Program-made: the position numbers and the translations under genes
Source of the DNA: Platanthera guangdongensis
Lineage: Eukaryota > Streptophyta > Magnoliopsida > Asparagales > Orchidaceae
Assembly: GCA_039583875.1 (NCBI GenBank)
Contig: CM077149.1
Location: 24,813,194 to 24,877,193, forward strand
DNA: 64,000 nucleotides
Reading direction: 5' to 3'
Shown here: positions 1-10,412 of the stretch, piece after piece
Layout: the number at the start of each line of letters is the position of its first letter
How positions within the stretch are numbered: position 1 is the stretch's first letter
Notes under the pieces: model-generated
Databases searched by the model: none
The model's input: the letters and a program-made list of their open reading frames with translations, nothing else
What the model was told of the DNA's origin: nothing

Positions 1-480
1 AAACCCTATTCATCGTATTATTCTTGAAACCATCGACATGTTTGCGTAAGAAAGAGGCATCCTTGTAGTGCTTTTGGCTGTCGATTGGAGGAGCTCTGGT
101 GCACAAAATTTTCATCACAGAGTAGATCCGGATAACTCTCACCTAGATCTACGTTTCAACCGTAAGTTTTCCCATTTCATGGATATTTAGAGGTTTAGGA
201 TGCAATTTAGACCATTTTTCATCCTGAAAAGTTTCAGGAATTGTTGTTTAGGTGTTGTTGAGGCCAGATCCTTGAGGAGGAGTGTTTACGTGGCCTGATT
301 CGGCGATTTGAGGCAGGTGATGACTTCTTACCCCTGCCAAGCTTTCTTTTCCTTGTATATTTTTCGTATTGTTCTTCCCTTGAAGTTTCTGGAGTAGGGT
401 TTGATCCGGCCTTTTGTCGATCAGCTTTATGTTATAGTTTTCCAGCCAAGTTCAACAAATATATGAGGGATTAGATTCAT
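1..480. other. Unassigned AT-rich segment, probably LTR leader debris
   Basis: No coding frame of interest is visible. The opening (AAACCCTATTC followed by CT-rich and GTAAG-containing sequence) resembles the transcribed leader part of the gypsy LTRs elsewhere in the window, where AAACCCTAGCC follows the TATA box. That is only a compositional likeness. I cannot place an LTR boundary here. Confidence 0.3.
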
Positions 481-515
481 TATATTAGATTCACTGTGTA
501 GTTGCCGATTAGGAG

Positions 516-733
516 TGGTCAAAGTTCGTCGAACAGAAGGTAATTCTTCGAATGGAGTTCGACCAACAAATGACAATTCGTCGAACAACGTTCATCAAAC
601 GGGTTTCGTCGAACAGAGGTCTAATTCGTCGAACAGAGTTCGTCGAACTGAGCTAATTCGTTGAACGAAGTTCATCAGGAAGATCTAATTCGTCGAACGG
701 AGTTCGTCGAATGGAGCAGATTCGTCGGTTAGG
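516..733. repeat. TTCGTCGAAC short direct-repeat array
   Basis: About eight to ten copies or variants of TTCGTCGAAC are separated by short spacers such as GGAG, AGAGG and TGAGC. Most are in direct orientation. The core TTCGTCGAA is the same as one arm of the palindromes in the copia LTRs at 25-26, 36-38 and 54-55 kb, although this element is gypsy. Confidence 0.8.
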
Positions 734-740
734 CATTGAG

Positions 741-1229
741 TGTAGCCTTAGGCATAAAGTGTAGCATTGGCGTTGAGTGTAGCCCTTGGAGTTGAGTGTA
801 GCCTTAGGCATTGAGTGTAGCCTTATCACTGAATCCAGTTTCTAGCCCATGTCCAAAAGCATTGAGTGAGCTGACTTGACTTAACGCGACATTGAGTGTA
901 TTGAATACACTCAACTCCATCATTTAACTTGCCAAGTAAGATGATGTTGAGTGAGTTGTATTCACTCAACGCGGTATTGAGTGAAGTCCCTCCAGGAAGT
1001 AATTCTGAGTCCAACTCAAAAAACATCGACAACGCTGAGTGGACTAAAATGGCGTTGAGTGTACTCAATGTGCTGTTCTGTGCGTTGCTTTTTTGCGGAT
1101 TTTAGCCGGGTGGCGTCGAGTGCATTGACTACACTCAACACGCATTGAGTGTACTCGACGCTTTTCCCCTAGGCGATGGCGTCGAGTGTGTTGACTGCAC
1201 TCGACGCGGCGTCGAGTGTACTCGACGCT
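741..1229. repeat. TTGAGTGTA / TACACTCAA palindrome array
   Basis: Many copies of GTTGAGTGTA and its complement occur here. At 892-914 two 9-base arms (TTGAGTGTA and TACACTCAA) flank five bases. At 1209-1228 arms GCGTCGAGT and ACTCGACGC flank two bases, both perfect. The array changes gradually from direct TTGAGTGTAGCC units (741-830) to inverted pairs and ends with GCGTCGAG variants just before the TATA-like box. Confidence 0.85.
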
Positions 1230-1244
1230 TTTCCCGTAGGCTTG

Positions 1245-1253
1245 ATTTATATC
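1245..1253 (+). promoter_or_regulatory. TATA-like box of LTR J
   Basis: ATTTATATC lies about 17 bases after the last palindrome of the array. Its position matches the TATA-like boxes found after the arrays in the other LTRs. This is inferred from position and sequence only. Confidence 0.4.
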
Positions 1254-1437
1254 ACCAAGTCTGGTCTAATTCATTTAATATGAGCCTTAAAGAAATTCTT
1301 TGGGCTTTCTTCTTCATATCCTTTGGAATAAACCCTTATTTTGGGTTGTGTGTTTTTAACAGTTTTTAGGTGGTGTTGGTGTGACCATGGTTGGTTATGA
1401 TATTTGACGCCGGTAGTTTGGCTTGGGGTATACGACT

Positions 1438-1660
1438 GCAGGTGTGTTGGGCAGGTTCCCACCACTGCAGGTGCCAGTTTTTCCCCGGTGGTTTTGTTTA
1501 AAAGGGTTTGACTATAGGTTTGTTGGGTAGGTTCCCACCGTTGTAGGTGAGAGTTTGTTTCCCTAGTGGTTATGGTTTCTCTTAACTGTTGGTGTGTTGG
1601 GTAGGTTCCCTCCACAGCAAGTGCCGTTATTTCCCCGGTGATTTGACTTATAAAGTTATT
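1438..1660 (+). repeat. Three-copy ~75-bp tandem repeat in leader of LTR J
   Basis: Three diverged copies begin near 1438, 1516 and 1589. Each contains GTGTTGGG(T/C)AGGTTCCC, then a CAGGTG-like stretch and TTTCCCCGGTGGTT. The copies differ by many substitutions, so the duplication is old. No coding role is seen. Confidence 0.7.
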
Positions 1661-2626
1661 GGTAGTCTATTTTCTGATACCTAGACTTACTTAAATTCAC
1701 GTTTCTTAAAGCATAGATTTTTATCGCACTTTGTGCAATATTCATAATCTTGGAGACAGTAAGTTAGCTTTTACCGCTATTCTTTTACTTCTTATTCAGC
1801 TGAGGTTGTCAGTTTTCCTTATAATTGTGTTTGGTAACCCCATATACTATTACTTGATTATTGTCTCTTTTATCCTCCTGTATTTTCTTGCTAAGGAGTT
1901 CTTTCTCTGAATGCCTCAGGTTCAGGGCAGTAGCCAGGTGAGTGGCTAGGTTTTTTGAAGTTTACTAGTGGACTGCTATTTTGCATAGGTTTTCCTCATA
2001 GTAGTGAGGTAGTGTTTTGTTGCTTTTATGTTAGTACAGACATACATGATCTCAAGTGGGTTCGAGTCAGGTTGTTGACGCCCAATAGGGGGTTTTCTTT
2101 TAAATTGCTATGTACTTTGCTAAGCTACCTAGTTGGCCTATTTTGTGGTTGTATTTATTTGCTTTCTGGGAATGTTTATGCTAGGTTACATGTTAGGTAT
2201 TCTAACTTATAAAAGCATTACAATTAGTATTTCATACATACCATCATTCTAAAACTAAAATACTATTTTCTAACTAACGTAAATACTATTTCCATACTTA
2301 TAATAAATTTATAGTGTTGCATATCGCGAGTTGTCCTTCGGGGATATTTATGCTCATGTAGGATGTTAATTCAACATAATCAAAGTATTTCCGCAACGTA
2401 TAACTATACTTTTACTCGTGTACTTGCTGATCCACTATGTTGAGGGATACAACCATCTAAACTTAAATTGATTTTTACTTAATAACTTATGGATTTCATA
2501 TAAACTGTGGTGTTTGGAGTTTTTCCTCAGCGCCTCCAGTTATCCCGTACATGGCATGGCATCACGACGCGTATTCTCTCTTACTCTGATATAACTTCAA
2601 GTTGAGAAAATGCGGGTTGTGACAGT

Positions 2627-2638
2627 TGGTATCAGTGG
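2627..2638 (+). other. Primer binding site of gypsy J
   Basis: TGGTATCAGTGG begins three bases after the LTR terminal CA. It matches the tRNA-Met-type site TGGTATCAGAGC used by plant LTR elements at nine consecutive positions. Confidence 0.65.
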
Positions 2639-3310
2639 GATGGGTTGTTTGATAATTGGTCAAGCAACCATCTCTTGTTACTGATAGTTGTCTAGTGTAA
2701 TTGCATACACACATCGATGTGTCATCAGTACGTCTTTGCTGAAGCATGAACACTACACTCATAGCATGATAAGAAGTATACCAGGAATATTATGTAGTAT
2801 GAGATGCATAATATGTGTGTGTATATGGATCCACCATAGGTGTCAACAAGTGACAGTTATGTAGTATGGTATGGATAACCACAATCACGTAGGTTCCCAT
2901 TAACACGTTTTATCTTTTCCTTGCATGAGATATTATGTAGTATGGGATTCATAACATTTCATGTGTACGTCAATCATAACATGCAATAAGGCCTTTTATA
3001 AAATGCATAGCACAACATGCATAACATAACATAACATCAGCACACGTGCCAAGCTAAAGATTTATACGATGACATATGTACACACATGGTTTTGAGTCAA
3101 ATGAATACAAATTCATGCATTCATGATTTTTGCACATGAGTCATTAGGATGATGCTATATCATATTAAGTTTATGCATTTCATCATTGATAAAATTCCCA
3201 GAGCAAGTTAGCAGCATTAGCAAGTACTTATGTATGTTTTGTCTATACTAGGTTGTTTGGTTCTAGCGGATAAGCTAGGTTTTGACTAGTGGTTTGTTGT
3301 GATTATTAGG
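2639..3310 (+). other. Untranslated leader between PBS and gag of J
   Basis: No frame is supported. It contains several diverged copies of ATTATGTAGTATG(A/G)GAT followed by CATAA (near 2788, 2860 and 2930), a small dispersed repeat with no obvious function. Confidence 0.4.
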
Positions 3311-4330
3311 ATGTCGAAACATACCACGACGAGGTCGACTCCCCAGTCAGAGGTTGATCCAAGCTTTGTTTACTGTTGTTGCAGGACAGCCGCTTAGAGT
3401 TCAGTACTCGGTTGTTGGTCAAGGTGTTCCAGTTCCTCCTGCTCCTCTGGTGCCTCCAGTTATGCTGCCACCATAGATGAAATTCATCTCACATTTCCAG
3501 TAATTAGGACCACCTATGTATGATGGTAGTGTTGACTTCATGGCGTTAGATGACTATATTATAGACATCGAGGAGATGTTCTCTTACTCTAGAGTTTTAG
3601 GGTACCAGAGAGTGAGGTTCGCTGCGTAGCAGCTCATAGGATATTCAAAGAGTTGGTGGTTGAGAGAAAAGGAAAACTTGAAGGATGGATGTTCTTGGGA
3701 AGCCTTTGAGGAGCTTTTGTTGAAGAAGTTTCTGCCATTGGTCAAACAAGACCGCTTAATGAACATTTTTTTGCACTTAAAGCAGAGGCAGCTCACGGTG
3801 AGTGAGTATGAGGTGAAATTTAGTAAGCTGAGCTGGTTCAACCCATATTTATTAGTTTCTGAAGACAGTAAAGTTAAATGCTTTCTAGGTAGTCTAAGGA
3901 GTGACATCCAGCAGCTAACTAGTGCATACAGATCAACAAGTTATGCTGAAGTGGTAGAGGCCGCTTTGAATGTTGAGGCGATTGATAATGCCAAGAACCG
4001 AGGAAAAAAATGAGAAAGGATAAGAGGAAGACTGCTGTGAGTACGAGTCGTCAAGAATCCGGTGCAGCCTCGAGGAAGAGGAGTAAAGATATATGAAGTT
4101 TCTGTGACCGGCTGGGCCATTCGCTCGATAAATGTTTCAAAAGAATAGGAGCTCAGAAGCAGGAGCAGGTTCATGCAATTTAGGGTGCTCTTAAGGGAGA
4201 TTTGTTTTGTACTTCGTGCAAACGAAGGTGGCACGATAATGCCCACTGTTGGGGTAAGGAAAGGGGCTGCTTTCTGTGATGACAGAAAGGACATTCTAAG
4301 TCAAAGTGCCGGTAGGCTCATCCCCTATTG
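3311..4330 (+). pseudogene. gag: Gypsy J gag (retrotransposon gag domain and zinc knuckles), decayed
   Basis: This is the capsid and nucleocapsid part of a Ty3/gypsy element. A possible start is ATG at 3311. Residues typical of the plant gag domain follow from about 3510 (MYDG...FMALDDYI...EEMF) through SWW and the WEAFEELLLKKF block near 3690-3730. The longest open piece, 3660-4013, ends at a stop after KNRGKK. Two decayed CCHC knuckles follow, one near 4100-4130 and a clear CX2CX4HX4C near 4210-4250, then another broken one near 4280. In-frame stops (for example at about 3627) show it cannot make a full Gag. The frame then leads to protease remnants. Confidence 0.8.
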
Positions 4331-5166
4331 CAACCATTTCCTCTTCTGATAATGGAAGCGGAAGCTGAATGTGGTGTCTCTTGAGGAAACCTGGACATCT
4401 AATCAGGTTATTTCAGGTTAGATCCTAATCTAGTCTTAGTTTTTAATTCATATCTATAGGTTCAATGTTCGTCCTCTTAGTCGCGTATGTGATTACTTTT
4501 ATAGGATGGTTTATGGTAAAGAACCGTTAGACACACATTCTTTTTGATTCTGGTGCTACCCACTCGTTTGTGGCTAGGACCTTTGTTGAGCATCATCGTC
4601 TGACTCTGGATCAAGTGGACGATGCGTCCTATGTCAAGTTTACCTCTAGTGTTTTAGTGGTTTCAGACCAAGACATTCTAAGTTGTTCGATTCTGTTAGG
4701 TGATTTTCTAGCTGTTGCTGATTTGAAGGGACTGGTTGTCCAGATATGATGTTGTTATCCAGTGCAAGGTTAAGCGCTTGGACTTCAAGATGGACAATGG
4801 TCAACCCAGGAGTGTTTATGGTTATCCGCGCCAGAGTTCTCCGATTATTTTTGTTGTATGTTCTCGAAAGCTTTTAGATTCCAGTTGTTTTGCTTTTTTG
4901 GTTTTGATTTTGGAAACCAAGGTTGTTTTGCCACGTTTAGTGGAGATCCCTGTGGTGTGTGTGTTTATTGATGTTTTTCCTGATAATCTTCCTGGTCTTT
5001 CGCCTGAGAGAGAGGTAGAGTTCATCATAGATCTGGAGCCGGGTACCCTCCTATTGCTAATGCACAGTACCTAATGACCCTTGTGAGCTGGAGGAGTTAC
5101 GTAACCAGCTGGATGATTTGTTGTAAAGCGGATTTGTTAGGCCGAGTTCTTCACCTTGGGGATCCC
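4331..5166 (+). pseudogene. pol: Gypsy J protease and start of reverse transcriptase, truncated
   Basis: The retropepsin catalytic motif survives near 4548 as DSGATHSF with downstream hydrophobic strands. The linker and RT entry block (DVFPDNLPGLSPEREVEF, near 4970-5025) is easily recognised in the open piece 4736-5074. The next RT block ([12 protein letters not shown]) reaches about 5160 and then stops abruptly where unit G1 begins. Frameshifts and stops separate the pieces. The catalytic core of RT, RNase H, integrase and any 3' LTR are absent from this side. ATCCC at 5162-5166 would be the target duplication of the interrupting unit, but the matching copy was not found. Confidence 0.8.
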
Positions 5167-5477
5167 TGATGAGTTCGATTTATATAGTGTTTTTCGAACT
5201 CATCTGGGCTTGTTTTCTTACTCGTGCACCACATTTCAACCGATATTCGGTTATATTTGCATCGGCCGGTCTATGACTATTTTTGTGCACTATTCTAGAC
5301 CAAGGGTGTGCAATTGTTCATTCTATTATTGAGGGCAAGCACATGGTGCTTCTTAGGGGCTCTTTCCTGTTGCTTTTGTTGTATTTCTTCTTTGCTGGAG
5401 GGTCCTCTTTGGTTTTATATGTTTATATGCAGGTGGTGCGCTTTCCGCAAGCCTGGAATGCAGGTTTGAGGAAAATT

Positions 5478-5912
5478 CACGGTCATGTATTTTCTTAGCA
5501 CACGGTTCTTTGTGATCGTGCGTTTTTATTCTTCAGGAGAAACGTTGAATTGAGCTCGACGAATTTCGTCAAGCTGAGTCCGACGATCTCAACGCACGGT
5601 TGATGCACGGTTTCTTCAGAACCTTGCACCAAGGAAACACATGGTTTTCCTGTAGCCTCCTGCATGTTGCTCTCTGTGGTTAATCGTGCATTTTGTTCAC
5701 GCACGGGCGCAAGCGCCCTGCACGAGTAAAATGCATGGTTACACCTTATTTTCTTGTTTTCCTCTTTCTGTCGCTACCCGTGCGATTTCCTTCATGCATG
5801 GGTGGAAGCGCCCGTGCGCGAAGTAAAACACACAGGTCAACGCTTCATCATCTGCAAGCTTGTCCTGCAAGTTAAAAATGTACGGTTAGCTCACGGTCGT
5901 GCGCCAAACCGT
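5478..5912. repeat. CACGGTCGTGCG-type palindrome array in G1
   Basis: Repeated CGTGCG, GCACGG and CACGGT units occur in both orientations. Near 5700-5725 CGCACGGGCGC and GCGCCCTGC face each other, and near 5795-5820 the same happens around GGAAGCG. At 5546-5590 a GAGCTCGACGA / TCGTC pair matches the copia-type core. Confidence 0.7.
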
Positions 5913-5937
5913 GCATGCCTAATTTTCTAACCTGCTT

Positions 5938-5947
5938 CTATTTAAAA
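5938..5947 (+). promoter_or_regulatory. TATA-like box of unit G1
   Basis: CTATTTAAAA lies about 25 bases downstream of the palindrome array, in the same relative place as TATAAAAG in G2 (18673). Confidence 0.35.
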
Positions 5948-6245
5948 CGCAGATTTCTCACCATTTTAGGGAGACCGGATTTCAGTTTTTCTCCTCCGCC
6001 ATTTTACGCCTCCAATGAAGGGGTTCGCCATTTGCCTTCATCTTCCACCTTAGGGAGCTGCTCCGGGCATGCTTACACCGCCAAATCGAAGTCGGGGCTT
6101 CCTCTCGGCCTCCTCCTTCATCCTTGAGGTTCAAGAAGAGTTAGTTCTAGCTTTCTCCATCAAGCTAGGAGAAGTTTGTACTATCCTCTACCGGATCATG
6201 TCATGAAGTAGACGGGTCCATTGGGAGTGAATGATAGCCTCCTCT

Positions 6246-8503
6246 TGTAAGACCCCCCTCCCGGATCCCAAAACATGACACGAAGGGGGTCTTATGCCCA
6301 GAACAGCCGCCTTGCGGTAGCATTGGCACTCGGGCTAACCTGTACCACATGACGCCTATTCTGCCAGCTACAACCAATATCAATATATGTCAACCCAACA
6401 AAAACATAATATAGAAGTCAAATCCACACCAAGCATAAAAGTCGAAAAGTACAATAAGTAAAGAAGCTAATAACAAGCTTCTAAAATATCAGAGTACAAC
6501 TAATATATGCCCAAAAGGGCTACATCAAAGTCTCTCAACATTCACATCGGTGACTGACGGTAGCGACGACACCATCCCCTCAGGCCCTGTCGTCCTAGCC
6601 TGGTTGTCCTGCTGCATAATCTGCGGCAGCTCTAACTGCGGGGAGACCTCCTAAAAAGGAAGACGTAGCAACCGTTAGTCAAAAAGACTAAGTGGCTTTC
6701 ATATCCGCTCCCCCGGCGACTCCTCAGCACCGGGCGAAGAAATGAATCAGGGGTACAATAACTAATAAATAATATAAGCAGGTTCAAGCAGGTAGATTAA
6801 GTACAATATGATCAACAGCATTTTAATATAGCAAATCTACAAGAGCTATAACCATCCATCAAGTATAAGTATCTACAACAGGAAAGTAACTTAACTTATA
6901 AGGATGCCCATACAAGCTTATAAGTTAAGGATCAGTTTAACATAAAATAACTCATCATATAGGAGTGACCGTACAAACTTATATGATGAGGATGTTGTTT
7001 GTGCAATGTGATGTAATGGTATATATGCTATGCAATGACTAACCCATGTTCTCGCACATGCAACCGCTATGTCGACACAGACTTGTAGTTCCCACTTTTC
7101 GAGCACGTAGCTAACCTCTCAGGTATCAACCGCCGTGGCCAGGCGGTGACAGTAGAACGGGCATCTATACTACTAAGCGGGCATCCACACTGCTTCACTT
7201 AGGCCTCTATATGCCTCAACGCTAAGAGCATAACAGCGGAGCCCCCCTCTCATACCATGGCCCAGTGGGAGTCTCGGGTAGATGTGCACCGAGAACCAAG
7301 CCCTGAACTGACCTTGTGTGACTCGGAAGGAGCCTCGAAAAAAACATAAGGACCAAGCCCAACTGTTCACTTAGCATGGATGGAGCCCCGGGACATGCAC
7401 ACCGAGGACCAAGCCCAACCATCCATGGTCTAACTGTCAACTCCCATTGGTGTGACGACTGGTGAGCCCGTAGACCTACCACCTTATCCTTAACCCAGGA
7501 TTACGACACCGCGTATCGACTCACACCGCATGCAATTCCACATCACCGTGGCACGGAAGGAGCCTTGGAGAAAGCACGAGTACCAAGCCCAACCATCCAC
7601 TCGGCACGGAAGGAGTCCCGGGAAATGAGCACTGAGGACCAAGCCCAACCGTCCATTTATGACTCTTCTCAACACTAACCAACCCAGTGCGGTCAACACT
7701 CGCACCTACATCCTTTCACAATGCTACCCGTAGGGAGATGCCACTCTAAGCATTGGACAACCAAATTCATTCCATTAACAATTATTCACATGGCCACAGA
7801 TTATCATCCTACATTTCATTTTCAAATGATTTCAACATATTATTAATGTGATGCACATTTCTATTGGTTTACCAATTTCTACCAAATCGTTTCGTTTAAG
7901 TACGCTTCGTTTCACAAATCAATTACGTGGGATCCAATTATCAAACTTCATCATTCATAGAACTATGCTGGTTAACATAAAAGAGTTCACCCAACCTAAA
8001 GTTAATTTGCTACATTGTCTCTTCCGAGTCCAAACCCGACACCAGACCAACCAAGAATTTTAAGTACAGAACACATCTGGATATCAACTTCAACCGGAGA
8101 TTCCCGAAGCTACATGAATCCAGTGAAGGCGTGTAACCATATTATGGAAAGGTCTTTCCATGGGTTACATCTTTCATATTCAGACCACAACCTAGATTTG
8201 AGAGTAACACACTTGAAATTGGATTCAAAGTCTGCTGCGTACAGAACACAATTTCTGCATGCTTGGTTTGTCGGCTGTCAATTTCGTTCAGACTTTCCCG
8301 TGGCTACAAACTTCTCCTGAAGTCGTGCAACCACTCGTTGGAAAGATGTTTTCAAGGACTTCAACTTTTGTGTTTAGTCAAAAGCCCAGTTCTGAACATA
8401 CCACACCTGAAAATTGACAAGAAGATCACTGCGTGCAGAACACAGATTCTGCATGCATCTTAAGGCGGAATGAACGTCATTGGTTCATCTTCCTCCTCAA
8501 GCC
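6246..8503 (-). repeat. Gypsy LTR H' (minus strand), 3' part, split by copia A
   Basis: On the minus strand this segment ends GGGTCTTACA at 6246 and matches, over long stretches, the 5' LTR of gypsy H (45858-48679). Examples are the region around 6270-6400 against 48530-48660, and 8390-8500 against 47060-47330. No primer site follows the end at 6246, so it is a 3' or solo LTR rather than a 5' LTR. It is interrupted at 8503 by copia A and resumes at 17542 with matching sequence. Compared with H it has an extra repeat-rich block at about 7080-7690. Confidence 0.8.
7110..7690 (-). repeat. Repeat-rich block present in H' but absent from LTR H
   Basis: The phrase GGACCAAGCCCAACC and variants recur near 7302, 7352, 7409, 7581 and 7638. 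Each is linked to GGAAGGAGCC or GGAGCCCCGGGA, giving an irregular tandem of about 55-60 and 170 bases. The equivalent place in LTR H (about 47860-47900) lacks it. The open frames here are low-complexity products of the repeat and not genes. Confidence 0.65.
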
Positions 8504-8530
8504 TGAAAGTTCACCTAGTGTCAACTACCT

Positions 8531-8559
8531 TCACCTATGGGGGGGGGGGGAATAGGTGA
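8531..8559 (-). promoter_or_regulatory. Hairpin with homopolymer loop near the LTR 3' end (copia A)
   Basis: Arms TCACCTAT and ATAGGTGA (8 bp, perfect) enclose a run of about 12 G (C on the element strand). The same arrangement with a different stem sequence is present in the other copia LTRs. The partner copy in the 5' LTR is at 15997-16026. Confidence 0.6.
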
Positions 8560-9356
8560 CGTGCAACGTTTTTGCGGAATTAAAATTGTACCTGCACACG
8601 AAAATAAAACAGCACAGCAAACAGAGTACACAAGCTATTTATAGTGGTTCCACGATTTGGGTACATCCACTTTCCCCCTTCGACCTATCTCCCAACAAGG
8701 GACGACTCGGTCTCTTCACCAACAGGATTGAAATCCAATCCTTGCACTATCGGAAGGAACCCTTCCACACGTAGGAGTCAACACTCCCACAACACGGGTT
8801 GCACCCAACCCTTACAACTAGGAACCAACGTTCCTTTACAACAAAAATAAACTAGAATGTACAAGAAATACAAACTACTTTTGGAGGCTAAGGTGTCCCT
8901 CTTCGTTCGATGAAAGTCACGAAGAGTCCACAACCCTAGATCTCACTTGGAGAGAATCTCCCCGAAACCGGCGGCGGCAAGAAGGGCGGCGGCTTGGTTC
9001 TCGGGATCGGTGGCGACAACGGAGTGCGGCTGCTGTACTTTGGAGATTCAAACTTCGTAGCGAAGCTAGCTAGGTCTTCCAACGGTCACACTAGGATCAA
9101 TCGTCTCGATCGATTCGGACGGGAAAAGTTTTCCCGATCAACAAATCAAGAGACAAGGGATCTCTGGTTAGACGCGTGAGACGCTATGCTTGGCTAGGCT
9201 TCTGTCGCCGGGAGATCTGGAAGAATCTCGATCAAAAGCGGCGACCAACTAGCACGAGCGGCGACGGCGGCGGCGGAGCAGTTTCGCGATTTAGGTCAAG
9301 GTCGGCTGCTCGGCTTCGTCTTTTTCTGTGTCTATCTACTGTTCAAAATACGCGAG

Positions 9357-9364
9357 TATTTATA
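9357..9364 (-). promoter_or_regulatory. TATA box of copia A LTR
   Basis: On the minus strand this reads TATAAATA, followed by CTCGCG. It lies about 120 bases downstream of the palindrome array. The 5' LTR copy, which would drive the element, is at 16818-16825. Confidence 0.6.
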
Positions 9365-9487
9365 CAGTTGTATACCTTTTATGACCGTTGTGGGTCCCAC
9401 CAGAAGAAACCCTAATATTGGTTCAAAATCAGCGCCTTAACATTTGATCCGGTCCAGCGGGATCCAAAGAATCGTCTAAGGCAAAAT

Positions 9488-9773
9488 CGGCGAGAATCGA
9501 AGGTGATTCTCGTCGAATCGGCGAGAATCGAAGGTGATTCTCGTCGATTCGGCGAGAATCAACGGTGATTCTCGTTGATTCGGCGAGAATCGAAGGTGAT
9601 TCTCGTCGATTCGGCGAGAATCAACGGTGATTCTCGTTGATTCGGCGGGAATCAACGGTGATTCTCGTCGATTTTGACTTGATGGCATACTCCGATAAAG
9701 CCGAAAGGAGACATCGAGAATCAGCCAGTGATTCTCGACGAATCGGCGAGAATCACTTGGTGATTCTCGTCGA
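9488..9773. repeat. GAGAATC / GATTCTC palindrome array (3' LTR of A)
   Basis: About eight units of 30 bases of the form CGGCGAGAATC - 6 or 7 bases - GATTCTCGTCGAT. Each unit can fold on arms CGAGAATC and GATTCTCG. Six lie at 9488-9672 and two at 9714-9773, separated by a unique 45-base stretch. Confidence 0.9.
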
Positions 9774-10110
9774 TTCATACTTAGACGATTTTTCGTCTTT
9801 CCACCCATGAGCTGCTCTTTGACCCATCCTTGCTCCTTGTCTGCTCTTGCATGATCACGGCCCTGTACTTGAAAATAAGTACACTCCAATAGAGAGAGTA
9901 CACGTAGGCCAACACACTGATCTGCTCAACGAGGGATTACGTCATGCAGACCCGTGTATATTGACCTACTGCACCCTGACATTGGTGTGCACTTAGCGTG
10001 GAAAAACTGCAAGCACAACTTGAAATAGTTTGTCAAAAACATTGTCTATTTACCTTAGCTTGTTCAGGGGCTTCTTCAAATCAGGTACATTGTGGATACA
10101 ATACCCAACA

Positions 10111-10122
10111 ATCTCCCCCTAT
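10111..10122 (-). other. Polypurine tract of copia A
   Basis: On the minus strand AATAGGGGGAGAT abuts the TGTTGGG start of the 3' LTR. This is the plus-strand priming site expected for a Sirevirus-type element. Confidence 0.85.
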
Positions 10123-10412
10123 TTGAAGAAGCCTAAACCCTACAAGCGAAGGTGAATAAAGCGTATGGGAATGAAAATCATAACCTTGAAGTTGAGTTGA
10201 GAGAGATATTCATTACCAATACCAATTTCTTGAGCAAACTTTGGAGCCACCTTAGCCTTAGCCGAGAGGGTAATCTCCCCCTTTTCAGCTTCTGCAAATC
10301 TGGGTCTGTAGCATTTGACCCCGTCTCCCCCTCAGTTCTTGCACCTGTGCTCACACTTGAGTTCCGGGCATAGGCTCCCCCTAGAGGCACGAGCCTGGAG
10401 CTTCTGTAGTCT
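10123..10412 (-). other. 3' noncoding region of copia A with extra purine tracts
   Basis: No frame is present. Three further GGGGGAG-type tracts on the minus strand lie at 10273-10285, 10323-10332 and 10373-10384, in addition to the one touching the LTR. Multiple purine tracts before the 3' LTR are a reported Sirevirus trait. Confidence 0.7.

Larger units (their letters stand above)
481..2624 (+). repeat. Probable 5' LTR of decayed Ty3/gypsy element J (left end uncertain)
   Basis: The right end is supported: GGGTTGTGACA ends at 2624 and is followed two bases later by a tRNA-Met-like primer site at 2627. The left end is a guess placed just before the repeat array that begins at 516; no second copy is available to fix it. 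Inside are two palindrome or direct-repeat arrays (516-733 and 741-1229), a TATA-like box near 1246 and a three-copy tandem repeat at 1438-1660. The order array, TATA, long leader, PBS matches the better-defined gypsy LTR at 45858-48679. No coding potential was seen. Confidence 0.5.
5167..6245 (+). repeat. LTR-like unit G1 inserted in gypsy J
   Basis: It begins TGATGAGTTCGAT and shortly after carries the complement (TCGAACTCATC), so the left end forms an inverted repeat. Unit G2 at 18021 begins in the same way (TGATGAGTCC ... GGACTCATCTGGG), which makes them copies of one LTR family. G1 then has a palindrome array (5478-5912), a TATA-like box (5938) and a CT-rich leader. The right part is cut by the gypsy LTR that begins at 6246. 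No internal coding region was seen. The family is unidentified; the TGATGA start is compatible with some plant gypsy (Tat/Athila-like) LTRs, which is inference only. Confidence 0.5.
8504..10110 (-). repeat. 3' LTR of copia A
   Basis: On the minus strand it starts TGTTGGGTATTG at 10110 and ends GTGAACTTTCA at 8504. It is about 35 bases longer than its partner because its palindrome array has one more net unit. A hairpin-forming G/C run lies at 8531-8559 and a TATAAATA box at 9357-9364. Confidence 0.93.

Noticed and set aside
1..480. Possible host exon or intron because of GTAAG and CT-rich runs
   Set aside because: No reading frame with coding character; it resembles LTR leader sequence instead.
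7173..7705. Minus-strand frames of 65-86 codons in the H' LTR
   Set aside because: They are products of the tandem repeat block, with no homology between frames and no domain.
9488..9773. Regular 30-base repeats that could suggest a CRISPR-like array
   Set aside because: The window is plant retrotransposon DNA. The units are themselves palindromes without unique spacers of constant length, no cas genes are present, and the arrays lie within LTRs.
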